Shown here: one piece after another, positions 1-5,270 of the stretch
How the letters are laid out: every line of letters starts with the position of its first letter
Position numbering within the stretch: position 1 is the first letter of the stretch
Source of the DNA: Thermoleophilia bacterium
GTDB taxonomy: Bacteria > Actinomycetota > Thermoleophilia > Gaiellales > Gaiellaceae
Direction: 5' to 3'
Assembly: GCA_014534295.1 (NCBI GenBank)
Contig: JACVRU010000070.1
Coordinates: forward strand, 1-9,641
DNA: 9,641 nt
Made by a program: the position numbers and the translations under genes
The notes under the pieces: model-generated
What the model saw: the letters and a program-made list of their open reading frames with translations, nothing else
Told to the model about the DNA's origin: nothing
The model's database searches: none

Positions 1-11
1 ACGTGCGGTTC

Positions 12-758
12 TTACACGATCTCGGCGGCCGGTCTCTCCTCGTCCCGGAGGAACCGGAAGAAGGCCCAGACGAAGAGCGCGAAGAACCCGAGCGCCTGCT
101 CCGTGGCCATCGTGATCCCGGCGATCGTCTGGTCTGCGAGCGCCGTCAGCCCCCACGGCTCGAAGCCGTCTGCGTAGAAGTCGTAGGCGGGCTCGGGCAG
201 CACGGCGAGCAGCAGGCCGATCGGGCTCGCGAGCGCGAACGCGAGGAAGAGGTAGCCGGCCCGGACGCCGTAGGACAGCCGTCCCTGGAAGACGGGCCAC
301 CAGACGAGCACGCCGGCCGCGAGGTAGCTCGCGTGCTCCAGGTGCAGGAGCGTGTTCGGGTGGCGGAGCGCGGTGTCGTACGCCGGCGGCAGGTGCCAGA
401 GGGAGTAGACGGCGATCCACAGCGGCAGCGCGACGACCGGACGGGTCAGCCGTCGCCAGGCAGGTAGGCGGTCCAGTTCGTCCGCCAGGGAAAGCGGCAC
501 GGCCGCGACGAGGAGCGCCGGCGCCCATTCCGCGAGGACGACGTTCTGGAGCAGGTGCGCGGTCAGCAGGTGGTACGTGAGGGAGTCGAGCGGCGTGACG
601 GCCGTCGCGAGCAGAAGGGCCACCGCGGCCGCGAACAGCGCGACTTGACGGCGGGCGGCCCGGTGGCGGCGGGTCGCCAGCGCATACGCCGCTACGGTGA
701 GCGCGATCGCCGCGAGCGCTTCCGGATGGGGCGTCCAGGCGAACGGGTCGGGACGCAC
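12..758 (-). CDS. CtaG/caa3_CtaG-family cytochrome c oxidase assembly membrane protein
   Basis: Protein of 248 aa with about seven hydrophobic segments (near residues 12-28, 39-55, 62-90, 107-122, 140-155, 166-187 and 209-235), so a polytopic membrane protein. Family marks are HLLQN at 68-72, WHLPPAYDTAL at 121-131, LEH at 140-142 and DQxxAGxxM at 209-217. The caa3_CtaG family is linked to copper insertion or assembly of caa3-type cytochrome c oxidase; that role is family knowledge, not shown here. The first motif is usually HMxQH, so the second His is Asn72 here. No cytochrome oxidase gene is visible nearby, so it looks like an orphan copy in this window. The GTG start at 758 is preceded by TAGCGT and then exactly 6 nt, a leaderless-style promoter, with no Shine-Dalgarno. 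Length fits the family. Family call fairly sure; exact partner unknown. Confidence 0.85.
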   Translation of the reverse strand: MRPDPFAWTPHPEALAAIALTVAAYALATRRHRAARRQVALFAAAVALLLATAVTPLDSLTYHLLTAHLLQNVVLAEWAPALLVAAVPLSLADELDRLPAWRRLTRPVVALPLWIAVYSLWHLPPAYDTALRHPNTLLHLEHASYLAAGVLVWWPVFQGRLSYGVRAGYLFLAFALASPIGLLLAVLPEPAYDFYADGFEPWGLTALADQTIAGITMATEQALGFFALFVWAFFRFLRDEERPAAEIV

Positions 759-763
759 GCGGC

Positions 764-770
764 TACGCTA
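764..770. promoter_or_regulatory. Symmetric bidirectional -10 box between ctaG-like gene and tRNA-Gly
   Basis: TACGCTA reads TACGCT on the + strand, 11 nt before the tRNA-Gly gene. It reads TAGCGT on the - strand, exactly 6 nt before the GTG of the CtaG-like gene. Both fit TAnnnT. The -35 region of the leftward promoter would lie inside the tRNA gene. No TTGACA-like -35 is evident in either direction. Inferred from position and sequence only. Confidence 0.55.
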
Positions 771-780
771 CCGGGCACGC

Positions 781-852
781 GCGGGCGTCGTATAACGGCT
801 ATTACCCGAGGTTTCCAACCTCGTGACGCGGGTTCGACTCCCGCCGCCCGCT
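781..852 (+). tRNA. tRNA-Gly (anticodon TCC, reads GGA)
   Basis: A cloverleaf can be drawn directly. The acceptor stem is GCGGGCG (781-787) with CGCCCGC (845-851). The anticodon stem is CGAGG (807-811) with CCTCG (819-823) around loop TTTCCAA, giving anticodon TCC at 814-816. The T stem is GCGGG/CCCGC around TTCGACT (833-839). The D stem is short (GTA/TAC). The discriminator base is T852 and CCA is not encoded. It is divergent from the CtaG-like gene and convergent with the ferritin-like gene. Confidence 0.95.
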
Positions 853-908
853 CTCACGACTGTGCACGAACGCTGCCGCTCGACTCGGCTCGCGCGTCCG
901 CCGACCGG

Positions 909-1400
909 CTAGCGAGCGACCCCGGCCTCGTCGAGCGAGAGGTCCGCGAACTTGTCCCAGTTCGCCTCGATCGTCTTGGCCATCTCGCGCTCCTCGGCGA
1001 TGATCTCCCGCGCGGCCTGCGCCGTCTCCTCGTCGCCGGCCCGCTCGGCGGTGCGTGCGAGCAGCTCGTAGGCGGCGATCTCCATGTGCTCGGTGGCGTA
1101 GCCGTCGCGCGCGTTGCGCCCCGCCTTGTCGCCGCGGACGAGGTCGAGCGGCAGCTTCATGAGGGCCCCGAGGATGCCCGTTGCCTCGCGCACGGTCGAA
1201 GGCGAGGCGTCGTGCCGCCTGAGCGCCTCTTCCATGCGCCGTGCATGTGCCTGGGTCTGCAGCTTGTGACGCTCGAGCTCCCCGGCGAGCTCCGGGTCGA
1301 TCGTCGTCCGGATCATCCCGTCCAGCATCCGCAGGACGTTCTGCTCCATGGCGTGGGCCTCGTCGATGTGCTTGACGAGCTCTTCCCTGATCTCGGTCAT
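909..1400 (-). CDS. Ferritin-like DUF892 (YciE/YciF-type) protein
   Basis: 163-aa, all-helical, charged protein with no signal peptide or membrane segment. Likely carboxylate and His ligand candidates of a ferritin-like four-helix bundle recur in the expected helix-by-helix pattern: E19, E43/H52, E104/H105/E107 and E136. This fits the DUF892/YciE-YciF stress-associated family, whose biochemical role is not settled. The frame is open upstream to 1451, but the ATG at 1400 is preferred because a strong purine-rich Shine-Dalgarno (GAGGAGGAGGAG) lies just upstream, and the extra 17 residues would be Arg-rich and unlike the family. It is one of the few single genes here with a clear Shine-Dalgarno. 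The segment LGALMKLPLDLVRGDKAGRN (77-96) looks like a hydrophobic interhelical linker. Fold call moderately sure; ligand assignments by eye. Confidence 0.75.
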   Translation of the reverse strand: MTEIREELVKHIDEAHAMEQNVLRMLDGMIRTTIDPELAGELERHKLQTQAHARRMEEALRRHDASPSTVREATGILGALMKLPLDLVRGDKAGRNARDGYATEHMEIAAYELLARTAERAGDEETAQAAREIIAEEREMAKTIEANWDKFADLSLDEAGVAR

Positions 1401-1546
1401 GTGGCCGCTCCTCCTCCTCGGGTACCGGCGGATGATGTTCGTCGCGGTCACTGGCGAAACCGAGCGGGGGTGAGGCGTTTACGCGCCCTCGCGAAGGGTG
1501 CGCGAGCGCGACACGTACGGGCGCGACCCGCGCCGCATCAAGGGTC

Positions 1547-1567
1547 CCTCGCGCCGGCCCGGCGAGG
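1547..1567 (-). terminator. Possible hairpin terminator after the 98-aa gene
   Basis: CCTCGC at 1547-1552 pairs perfectly with GCGAGG at 1562-1567 around a GC-rich 9-nt loop. It lies directly after the stop codon of the - strand 98-aa gene. There is no T-run, so it would be an atypical terminator, and inverted repeats of this size are common in GC-rich DNA. Confidence 0.25.
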
Positions 1568-1864
1568 CTAGGAGCGCTGCCCGTCCGCGAGCGGCTCGAG
1601 CGCCCCTGCCGTCGGCTCGAGCCTCCCGGAGGAGAGCCCGTCGGCGATCTCCTTCGCGAGCCGTTTCGCGTCGCCGTCCTGGCCGGGCGCGAGCACGGTG
1701 TTCAGCGCGGCGACCACCTGACCGTCGAGCCGCAGCTCGAGCGCGACCGTGTCGAGCTCACGCGCGGGGACGTAGTCGTCCTGCGGGACGCCGATCCGGA
1801 TCTCGGCCTCGCGGCCGTCCGGCAGCGTGGCCGTCTCCACCACCTGGGTCGCGCGCAGGCTCAC
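1568..1864 (-). CDS. Small conserved-looking hypothetical protein (98 aa)
   Basis: No family recognised. The 98-aa product is soluble and acidic. Its first half looks beta-rich, with alternating hydrophobic residues (VVETATLPDGREAEIRIGVP), followed by a helix-like KRLAKEIADGL segment near residues 68-78 and a low-complexity tail. It has no signal peptide, cysteine pair or metal motif. The start is GTG at 1864. The upstream AGGCGG sits too close to be a good Shine-Dalgarno, and no TAnnnT lies at 6-7 nt, so the start is uncertain. It is divergent from the transporter, 63 nt away. I accept it as a gene because no plausible protein lies on the opposite strand and the composition is normal, unlike the Arg-rich overlapping frames. 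Confidence 0.6.
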   Translation of the reverse strand: MSLRATQVVETATLPDGREAEIRIGVPQDDYVPARELDTVALELRLDGQVVAALNTVLAPGQDGDAKRLAKEIADGLSSGRLEPTAGALEPLADGQRS

Positions 1865-1915
1865 GCCGCCTGAATCCCCGCCGGGCGGGAGGGGCTAAAC
1901 GTCTTGTGCCGTCCG

Positions 1916-1921
1916 TATCCT
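1916..1921 (+). promoter_or_regulatory. -10 box TATCCT, leaderless-type promoter of the transporter gene
   Basis: TATCCT ends exactly 6 nt before the GTG at 1928. Transcription would then begin at or next to the start codon. No Shine-Dalgarno precedes the GTG. No convincing -35 is visible. Confidence 0.5.
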
Positions 1922-1927
1922 CGGGCG

Positions 1928-2995
1928 GTGGCCGAAGAGCGGGTGATCCGGATCCGCGCCCGGACGGTGCTGGCGGTGCTCGCGCTCGTCCTCGGCTTCT
2001 GCGCACTGCTCTGGCTGCTCTGGGAAGCGCGGCAAGTGCTGACCTGGGTGCTGATCGCGCTCTTCCTGGCACTGGCGATCAATCCGCTCGTCGAGTCGCT
2101 GCAGCGGCGCGGCGTCCGCCGACGGGGCCTGGCGGCCGCGCTGGGGTTCGGCGGGGTGCTCGCCGTCATCGCAGCGCTCGCGGGCGCCTTCGTCCCGACT
2201 CTCGCTACCGAGGTGGCGGACTTCGTCGACGCGCTGCCGGAGCTCGTGCGCGACCTCACCGAGGGCCGGGGCCGCCTCGGCTTCCTCGAGACGCGCTACG
2301 ACATCGTCGACAGGGTCCAGGAGGCGGTGGAGGACCTCGACGTCGACAGGGTGCTCGCCGCCTCGGGCACTGCGCTCGCGGTCACGAAGGGAGTGATCAC
2401 CGCGATCGTCGCGGCCATCTCGATCGTCGTCCTGACCTTCTTCATGCTCCTCGAGGGGCCGACGTGGGTCGATCGGGCGCTCGGCCACCTGCCGGAGGGC
2501 TCGCGCGAGCGGTGGCGGGCGATCGGGCGCGACGTCTACCGCACTGTGGGCGGCTACGTCAGCGGCGCCCTGATCATCGCGGCCGTCGCGGGCATCTCCG
2601 CGTCGATCGTCCTCACGATCGCCGGCGTTCCGTACGCGATCGCGCTCGGCCTGCTCACCGCGCTCCTCGACCTCGTCCCGCTGGCGGGAGCCACGATCGC
2701 GACGGTGATCGTCAGCACGATCGCCTTCCTCGACTCGGTACCCGCCGGCATCGGCGTGCTCGTCTTCTTCGTCCTCTACCAGCAGTTCGAGAACCACGTG
2801 CTCTACCCGACGGTGTACTCGCGCACGGTCGCGCTCTCGCCGCTGGCGGTACTGATCGCGGTGCTGGTCGGTGCCTCGATCGGCGGGATTTTGGGCGCGA
2901 TCGCGGCGATCCCCGTCGCCGGGACGATCCAGGTCGTGCTGAGGGACTGGCTCGCGACGCGCCGCGCACATGCCGCGCGGGCCGCCCCCTTGTAG
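1928..2995 (+). CDS. AI-2E family transporter (TqsA/PerM type membrane protein)
   Basis: 355-aa membrane protein with the AI-2E/PerM (formerly UPF0118) layout. Two adjacent N-terminal helices (about 14-32 and 37-52) end in the AINPLVESLQRRGVRRR motif. A helix near 70-90 follows, then a long amphipathic extramembrane stretch (about 93-150), and a C-terminal set of helices. LLDLVPLAGATIATV (near 244) and YQQFENHVLYP (near 287) are typical family motifs. Members export or exchange small molecules; some export autoinducer-2, others are linked to Na+/H+ exchange, and the substrate here cannot be told. The frame extends to a TTG at 1904, but GTG 1928 is preferred because of TATCCT at 6-nt spacing and because the extra residues do not fit the family. 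Cytoplasmic membrane location expected. Confidence 0.88.
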   Translation: MAEERVIRIRARTVLAVLALVLGFCALLWLLWEARQVLTWVLIALFLALAINPLVESLQRRGVRRRGLAAALGFGGVLAVIAALAGAFVPTLATEVADFVDALPELVRDLTEGRGRLGFLETRYDIVDRVQEAVEDLDVDRVLAASGTALAVTKGVITAIVAAISIVVLTFFMLLEGPTWVDRALGHLPEGSRERWRAIGRDVYRTVGGYVSGALIIAAVAGISASIVLTIAGVPYAIALGLLTALLDLVPLAGATIATVIVSTIAFLDSVPAGIGVLVFFVLYQQFENHVLYPTVYSRTVALSPLAVLIAVLVGASIGGILGAIAAIPVAGTIQVVLRDWLATRRAHAARAAPL

Positions 2996-3008
2996 GAGCG
3001 CCCGAGTC

Positions 3009-3023
3009 GGGCCCTACCGGCCC
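3009..3023 (+). terminator. Weak hairpin downstream of the transporter gene
   Basis: GGGCC (3009-3013) pairs with GGCCC (3019-3023) around CTACC, followed by only two T residues. It lies 13 nt after the transporter stop and before the CAP-protein gene. It could be a terminator but is short and not decisive. Confidence 0.25.
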
Positions 3024-3058
3024 TTCAGGCGTGCGGCATTCGTGCCGATCTCTCTGGC

Positions 3059-3589
3059 ATGCCCAAGGGGATCTGGCGGACTGTTGCCTGCGTCGCCGCG
3101 GCCGCCGCGACTCTCGCCGTGCCCGCGGTCGCCGCCGCGCCCACGGGGATCAGGGCGGAGGTCGCGCTCCAGCGGGCGATCCTCGCGGAGATCAACGCCG
3201 TCCGGAAGGCGCACAGGCTCGCGCCCCTGCGCTTGAGCGGCGGGCTCACGCGCGCCGCGGAGGGCCACTCGCTCGCGATGGCGCGCCTCGGCTTCTTCTC
3301 GCACAGCTCGCGGGACGGCACCGTCTTCTGGAAGCGGATCTCCCGCAGCTACCCCTACCGCGGCTACGCGACCTGGACCGTGGGCGAGAACCTGCTCTGG
3401 TCGAGCTCGCGGCTCGACGGCGCCACGGCTGTGCGGATGTGGCTGAACAGCCCGCCGCACCGGAAGGTGCTGCTCGGCGCTCGCTGGCGCGAGCTCGGCA
3501 TCTCCGCCGTCCGCGCGGATGCCGCGCCCGGTGCGTTCGGCGGCAGCGACGTCACCCTCGTGACCGCGGACTTCGGGCTGCGGCGCTAG
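3059..3589 (+). CDS. Secreted CAP/SCP-domain protein (PR-1-like)
   Basis: 176 aa. Residues 1-27 form a signal peptide: basic start, Ala-rich hydrophobic core and an AVAAA-P type cleavage region. The mature part is a single CAP domain starting at ILAEINAVRKAHRLAPL (41-57). CAP landmarks are H70, FFSH with H82, GENL with E110, and WLNSPPHR with H134, so the usual His/Glu cavity residues are present. Bacterial CAP proteins are extracellular; their roles are varied and mostly unproven, and no peptidase activity should be assumed. The ATG at 3059 has no clear Shine-Dalgarno and no TAnnnT at 6-7 nt. Its stop codon TAG shares CTAG with the stop of the convergent downstream gene. Length is typical of a single-domain bacterial CAP protein. 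Confidence 0.88.
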   Translation: MPKGIWRTVACVAAAAATLAVPAVAAAPTGIRAEVALQRAILAEINAVRKAHRLAPLRLSGGLTRAAEGHSLAMARLGFFSHSSRDGTVFWKRISRSYPYRGYATWTVGENLLWSSSRLDGATAVRMWLNSPPHRKVLLGARWRELGISAVRADAAPGAFGGSDVTLVTADFGLRR

Positions 3590-3891
3590 CGGCGCGCTCC
3601 CCCGACGACGACGATCAGCACTGCCGCCGCCGCGATCGCGAGTAGGAACTGCACCAGCCCGCCGACGCCGATCGCGTCTGCGACGACCCCGCCGAGCAAC
3701 GCCCCGCCGATGCCGTAGAGGATCGTCGCCAGCCAGCCCACCGGCCGGTACGCCGGCACGAGGAACTTCGCGAGCCACCCGATCACGAGGCCCACGAGAG
3801 CCCACCAGAGGAGCTTCAGCGCCAGCCCGACCACCGCCACGCCGACGATGAGCAAGACGATGATCGCGAGCACGAGGATCAGCGGCGTCAC
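3586..3891 (-). CDS. GlsB/YeaQ/YmgE-family small membrane protein
   Basis: 101-aa, very hydrophobic product with about four membrane segments (3-23, 26-45, 53-75, 79-97). VGLVIGWLAKFLVP at 33-46 and the Gly-rich GIGGALLGG at 60-68 resemble the GlsB/YeaQ/YmgE (transglycosylase-associated) family of stress-induced inner membrane proteins. The biochemical function is unknown. Family members usually have about 80-100 residues with three helices; the first helix here may be an addition. The start is GTG at 3891 with TAGGAT ending 6 nt upstream, a leaderless-style promoter. It lies 26 nt downstream of tRNA-Arg(TCT) on the same strand, so read-through from the tRNA promoter is also possible. Its stop overlaps the convergent CAP-protein stop by 4 nt. 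Confidence 0.8.
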   Translation of the reverse strand: MTPLILVLAIIVLLIVGVAVVGLALKLLWWALVGLVIGWLAKFLVPAYRPVGWLATILYGIGGALLGGVVADAIGVGGLVQFLLAIAAAAVLIVVVGGARR

Positions 3892-3897
3892 GCGCGC

Positions 3898-3903
3898 ATC
3901 CTA
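3898..3903 (-). promoter_or_regulatory. -10 box TAGGAT of the GlsB-like gene
   Basis: Reading leftward, TAGGAT is followed by exactly 6 nt and the GTG at 3891. This is the same geometry as at the CtaG-like and transporter genes. No Shine-Dalgarno lies between them. Confidence 0.5.
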
Positions 3904-3917
3904 TGGAATCGCCTCGA

Positions 3918-3989
3918 TGCGCCCGGGAGGATTCGAACCTCCGACCAACGGCTTAGAAGGCCGTCGCTCTTCCGCTGAGCTACGGGCGC
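3918..3989 (-). tRNA. tRNA-Arg (anticodon TCT, reads AGA)
   Basis: On the - strand the acceptor GCGCCCG (3989-3983) pairs with CGGGCGC (3925-3919). The anticodon stem ACGGC/GCCGT encloses CTTCTAA, giving anticodon TCT. The T arm is GGAGG-TTCGAAT-CCTCC. The discriminator is A and CCA is not encoded. TATCCTGT lies upstream at 4004-3997. AGA is expected to be a rare codon in such GC-rich DNA. Confidence 0.96.
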
Positions 3990-3996
3990 CTGCTCC

Positions 3997-4004
3997 ACAG
4001 GATA
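3997..4004 (-). promoter_or_regulatory. tRNA-Arg(TCT) promoter -10 (TATCCTGT)
   Basis: CTATCCTGT on the - strand, with TATCCT ending 9 nt before the tRNA gene, fits a TAnnnT -10 with a very short leader. The identical 9-mer precedes tRNA-His and tRNA-Leu. Confidence 0.6.
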
Positions 4005-4046
4005 GGCCGCGTTTAGGCCGTCGGCGGGCCGGGGTAGCCGAGAGGC

Positions 4047-4619
4047 ATGACCGTTCTCAACGACAAGCAGGTGGCGATCCTCGTCGCCGACATGTTCGAA
4101 CGGGCGGAGCTGGAGGAGCCGCGCCGGGCCCTCGAGGACGCGGGCGCGACCACCGAGGTCTTGTCCATCCGCGAGGGCGAAGTGCAGGGCTTCGACCACT
4201 ACGACAAGGCCGAGACGGTCGCCGTCGGCCGCACGGTGGAGGAGGTCTCCGCCGACCACTACGACGCGTTGGTGCTGCCCGGCGGCGTCGGGAACCCGGA
4301 CAACCTGCGGCAGGACGAGAACGCCGTCCGGTTCGTGCGGGAGTTCTTCGAGCAGGGCAAGCCGGTCGCGGCGATCTGCCATGCGCCGTGGCTGCTGATC
4401 GAGGCGGGCGTCGTCCGCGGCCGCACCCTGACGTCGTTCCCGAGCCTCGAGACCGACCTCCGAAACGCCGGTGCGAGCTGGGTCGACCGGGAGGTGGTCG
4501 TCGACGGAAACCTCGTCACGAGCCGGAAGCCCGACGACCTGCCCGCCTTCGACCGCGAGCTCGTCGAGCTGTTCGCGCGGGAGCCGGCGGCCGTCGCCGC
4601 AGACACGGCCCCGTCCTGA
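4047..4619 (+). CDS. PfpI/DJ-1 family protein (type 1 glutamine amidotransferase-like)
   Basis: 190-aa soluble cytoplasmic protein with one DJ-1/PfpI domain. The nucleophile elbow AAICHAPWLL places the reactive Cys at 111 with His112 next to it. E18 in DMFERAELEEP matches the conserved acidic residue that pairs with that Cys in PfpI proteins, and LVLPGG (76-80) precedes the usual variable loop. TSFPSLETDLRNAG and VDGNLVTSRKPDDLPAF are strong family blocks. Members are reported as peptidases, deglycases or stress chaperones; which applies cannot be told. ATG at 4047 is used: TAGCCG ends 6 nt upstream, one base short of the TAnnnT leaderless pattern, while AGAGG is too close for a good Shine-Dalgarno. 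The stop codon sits in the loop of a GC hairpin just before tRNA-His. The tail after about residue 178 is Ala-rich and probably disordered. Confidence 0.92.
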   Translation: MTVLNDKQVAILVADMFERAELEEPRRALEDAGATTEVLSIREGEVQGFDHYDKAETVAVGRTVEEVSADHYDALVLPGGVGNPDNLRQDENAVRFVREFFEQGKPVAAICHAPWLLIEAGVVRGRTLTSFPSLETDLRNAGASWVDREVVVDGNLVTSRKPDDLPAFDRELVELFAREPAAVAADTAPS

Positions 4620-4626
4620 CCGGGGC
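4608..4626 (+). terminator. GC hairpin over the PfpI stop codon, abutting the tRNA-His promoter
   Basis: GCCCCG (4608-4613) pairs perfectly with CGGGGC (4621-4626) around a 7-nt loop that contains the TGA stop (4617-4619). The -10 of tRNA-His begins at the next base, 4627. There is no T-run. It may insulate the tRNA promoter from PfpI transcription; inferred only. Confidence 0.35.
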
Positions 4627-4634
4627 TATCCTGT
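4627..4634 (+). promoter_or_regulatory. tRNA-His/tRNA-Arg promoter -10 (TATCCTGT)
   Basis: CTATCCTGT, with TATCCT ending 11 nt before the mature tRNA-His 5' end (4644). It is identical to the motif before tRNA-Arg(TCT) and tRNA-Leu. No clear -35 is seen. It probably drives both tRNAs. Confidence 0.6.
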
Positions 4635-4643
4635 CGGCAGCGC

Positions 4644-4717
4644 GGTGGTCGTAGCTCAATTGGTAGAGCCCCGGGTTGTGGTCCCGGTGGTTGTGGGTTC
4701 GAGTCCCATCGACCACC
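4644..4717 (+). tRNA. tRNA-His (anticodon GTG)
   Basis: The acceptor GTGGTCG (4645-4651) pairs with CGACCAC (4710-4716). The gene also encodes the extra G at position -1 (4644) opposite C73 (4717), the identity mark of bacterial tRNA-His. The anticodon stem CCGGG/CCCGG encloses TTGTGGT, giving GTG. The T arm is GTGGG-TTCGAGT-CCCAT. CCA is not encoded. It lies 16 nt before tRNA-Arg(TCG). Confidence 0.97.
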
Positions 4718-4733
4718 CCTCGCTTCGCCGCGC

Positions 4734-4805
4734 GGCCCCGTAGCTCAGCGGATAGAGCGGTGGACTTCGAATCCACGTGCGGAGGTTCGACTCCTCCCGG
4801 GGCCA
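4734..4805 (+). tRNA. tRNA-Arg (anticodon TCG, reads CGA)
   Basis: The acceptor GGCCCCG (4734-4740) pairs with CGGGGCC (4798-4804). The anticodon stem GTGGA/TCCAC encloses CTTCGAA, giving TCG. The T arm is GGAGG-TTCGACT-CCTCC. The discriminator is A4805 and CCA is not encoded. It is probably co-transcribed with tRNA-His. The TCG anticodon is less usual than ACG for the CGN box, but whether an ACG tRNA exists elsewhere cannot be seen. Confidence 0.96.
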
Positions 4806-4823
4806 CTCGAATCGTCAAGCTGA

Positions 4824-5186
4824 TCAGCCGCGGTAGGGGCCGCCGCGTAGGCGTCGGCTCGCCGACATGCGTCGCTCGTTCTCGCGGAGCCGCGGCTCGT
4901 AGTGGGTGAAGAAGACCTTCGCCACGAGATCACGCCGGCTGCGCACGCCGGTCTTCTCGAAGACGCGCTTGACGTGTTGCTGGACCGTGTGGGGCGAGAC
5001 GACGAGCCGCTCGGCGATCCGTGTCGTCGAGTCGCCCTGAAGGACGAGCCGCGTGACCTCCTGTTCTCTTTGCGTGAGTCCGTAGGCCGACATGAGAAGT
5101 GGCGAGACGCGGGCGGGATGCGCCGGCTCGGCGATCACCGCCACCCGGCGCGCGCCGTCGGTGACGAGCGCCGCTCCGTGTAGCAC
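4824..5186 (-). CDS. 5'-truncated LuxR-type HTH regulator (probable remnant)
   Basis: The 120-aa frame from GTG 5186 holds a complete LuxR/GerE HTH at about residues 33-95: LTQREQEV, IAERLVVSPHTVQQHVKRVF and KTGVRSRRDLVAK. A tail typical of actinobacterial LuxR proteins follows (FFTHYEPRLRENERR). Whole regulators of this type usually have some 350-390 residues with an N-terminal sensor region; here that is missing. The frame stays open upstream to 5270 without a start codon, and its residues (PGDVAVARVRSRSGTW) read like the normal lead-in to the HTH. The family homology therefore seems to continue past the only possible start until it meets the stop codon of the cyclase gene, in the same frame. 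I infer a deletion remnant; a standalone DNA-binding domain made from the GTG is the alternative. No Shine-Dalgarno or -10 stands out before the GTG. Confidence 0.65.
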   Translation of the reverse strand: MLHGAALVTDGARRVAVIAEPAHPARVSPLLMSAYGLTQREQEVTRLVLQGDSTTRIAERLVVSPHTVQQHVKRVFEKTGVRSRRDLVAKVFFTHYEPRLRENERRMSASRRLRGGPYRG

Positions 5187-5270
5187 GACCCAGGTTCCGG
5201 AACGCGAGCGGACGCGGGCGACGGCTACATCGCCCGGAGCGCCGGGACCCTTGGCGTTAGGGCTGCGCCG

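Noticed and set aside
1401..1460. SigB-like promoter (GGTTTC ... GGTACC) before the ferritin-like gene
   Set aside because: Spacing between the two boxes is about 30 nt and the second box is a poor match to GGGTAT.
1482..1503. Hairpin CGCGCCCT/AGGGTGCGCG as a terminator or regulatory RNA
   Set aside because: It needs a bulge, has no T-run, and lies between two same-strand genes without a clear role.
1877..1889. CCCGC-CGG-GCGGG inverted repeat between the 98-aa gene and the transporter as an operator
   Set aside because: A pure G/C repeat of 5 bp is expected by chance in such DNA, and its position relative to the -10 is not distinctive.
1498..3645. Very long + strand open frame (about 715 codons) across the transporter and CAP genes
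   Set aside because: It is extremely rich in Arg, Ala, Gly and Pro with no domain, and is an out-of-frame shadow of two well-supported genes, typical of high-GC DNA.
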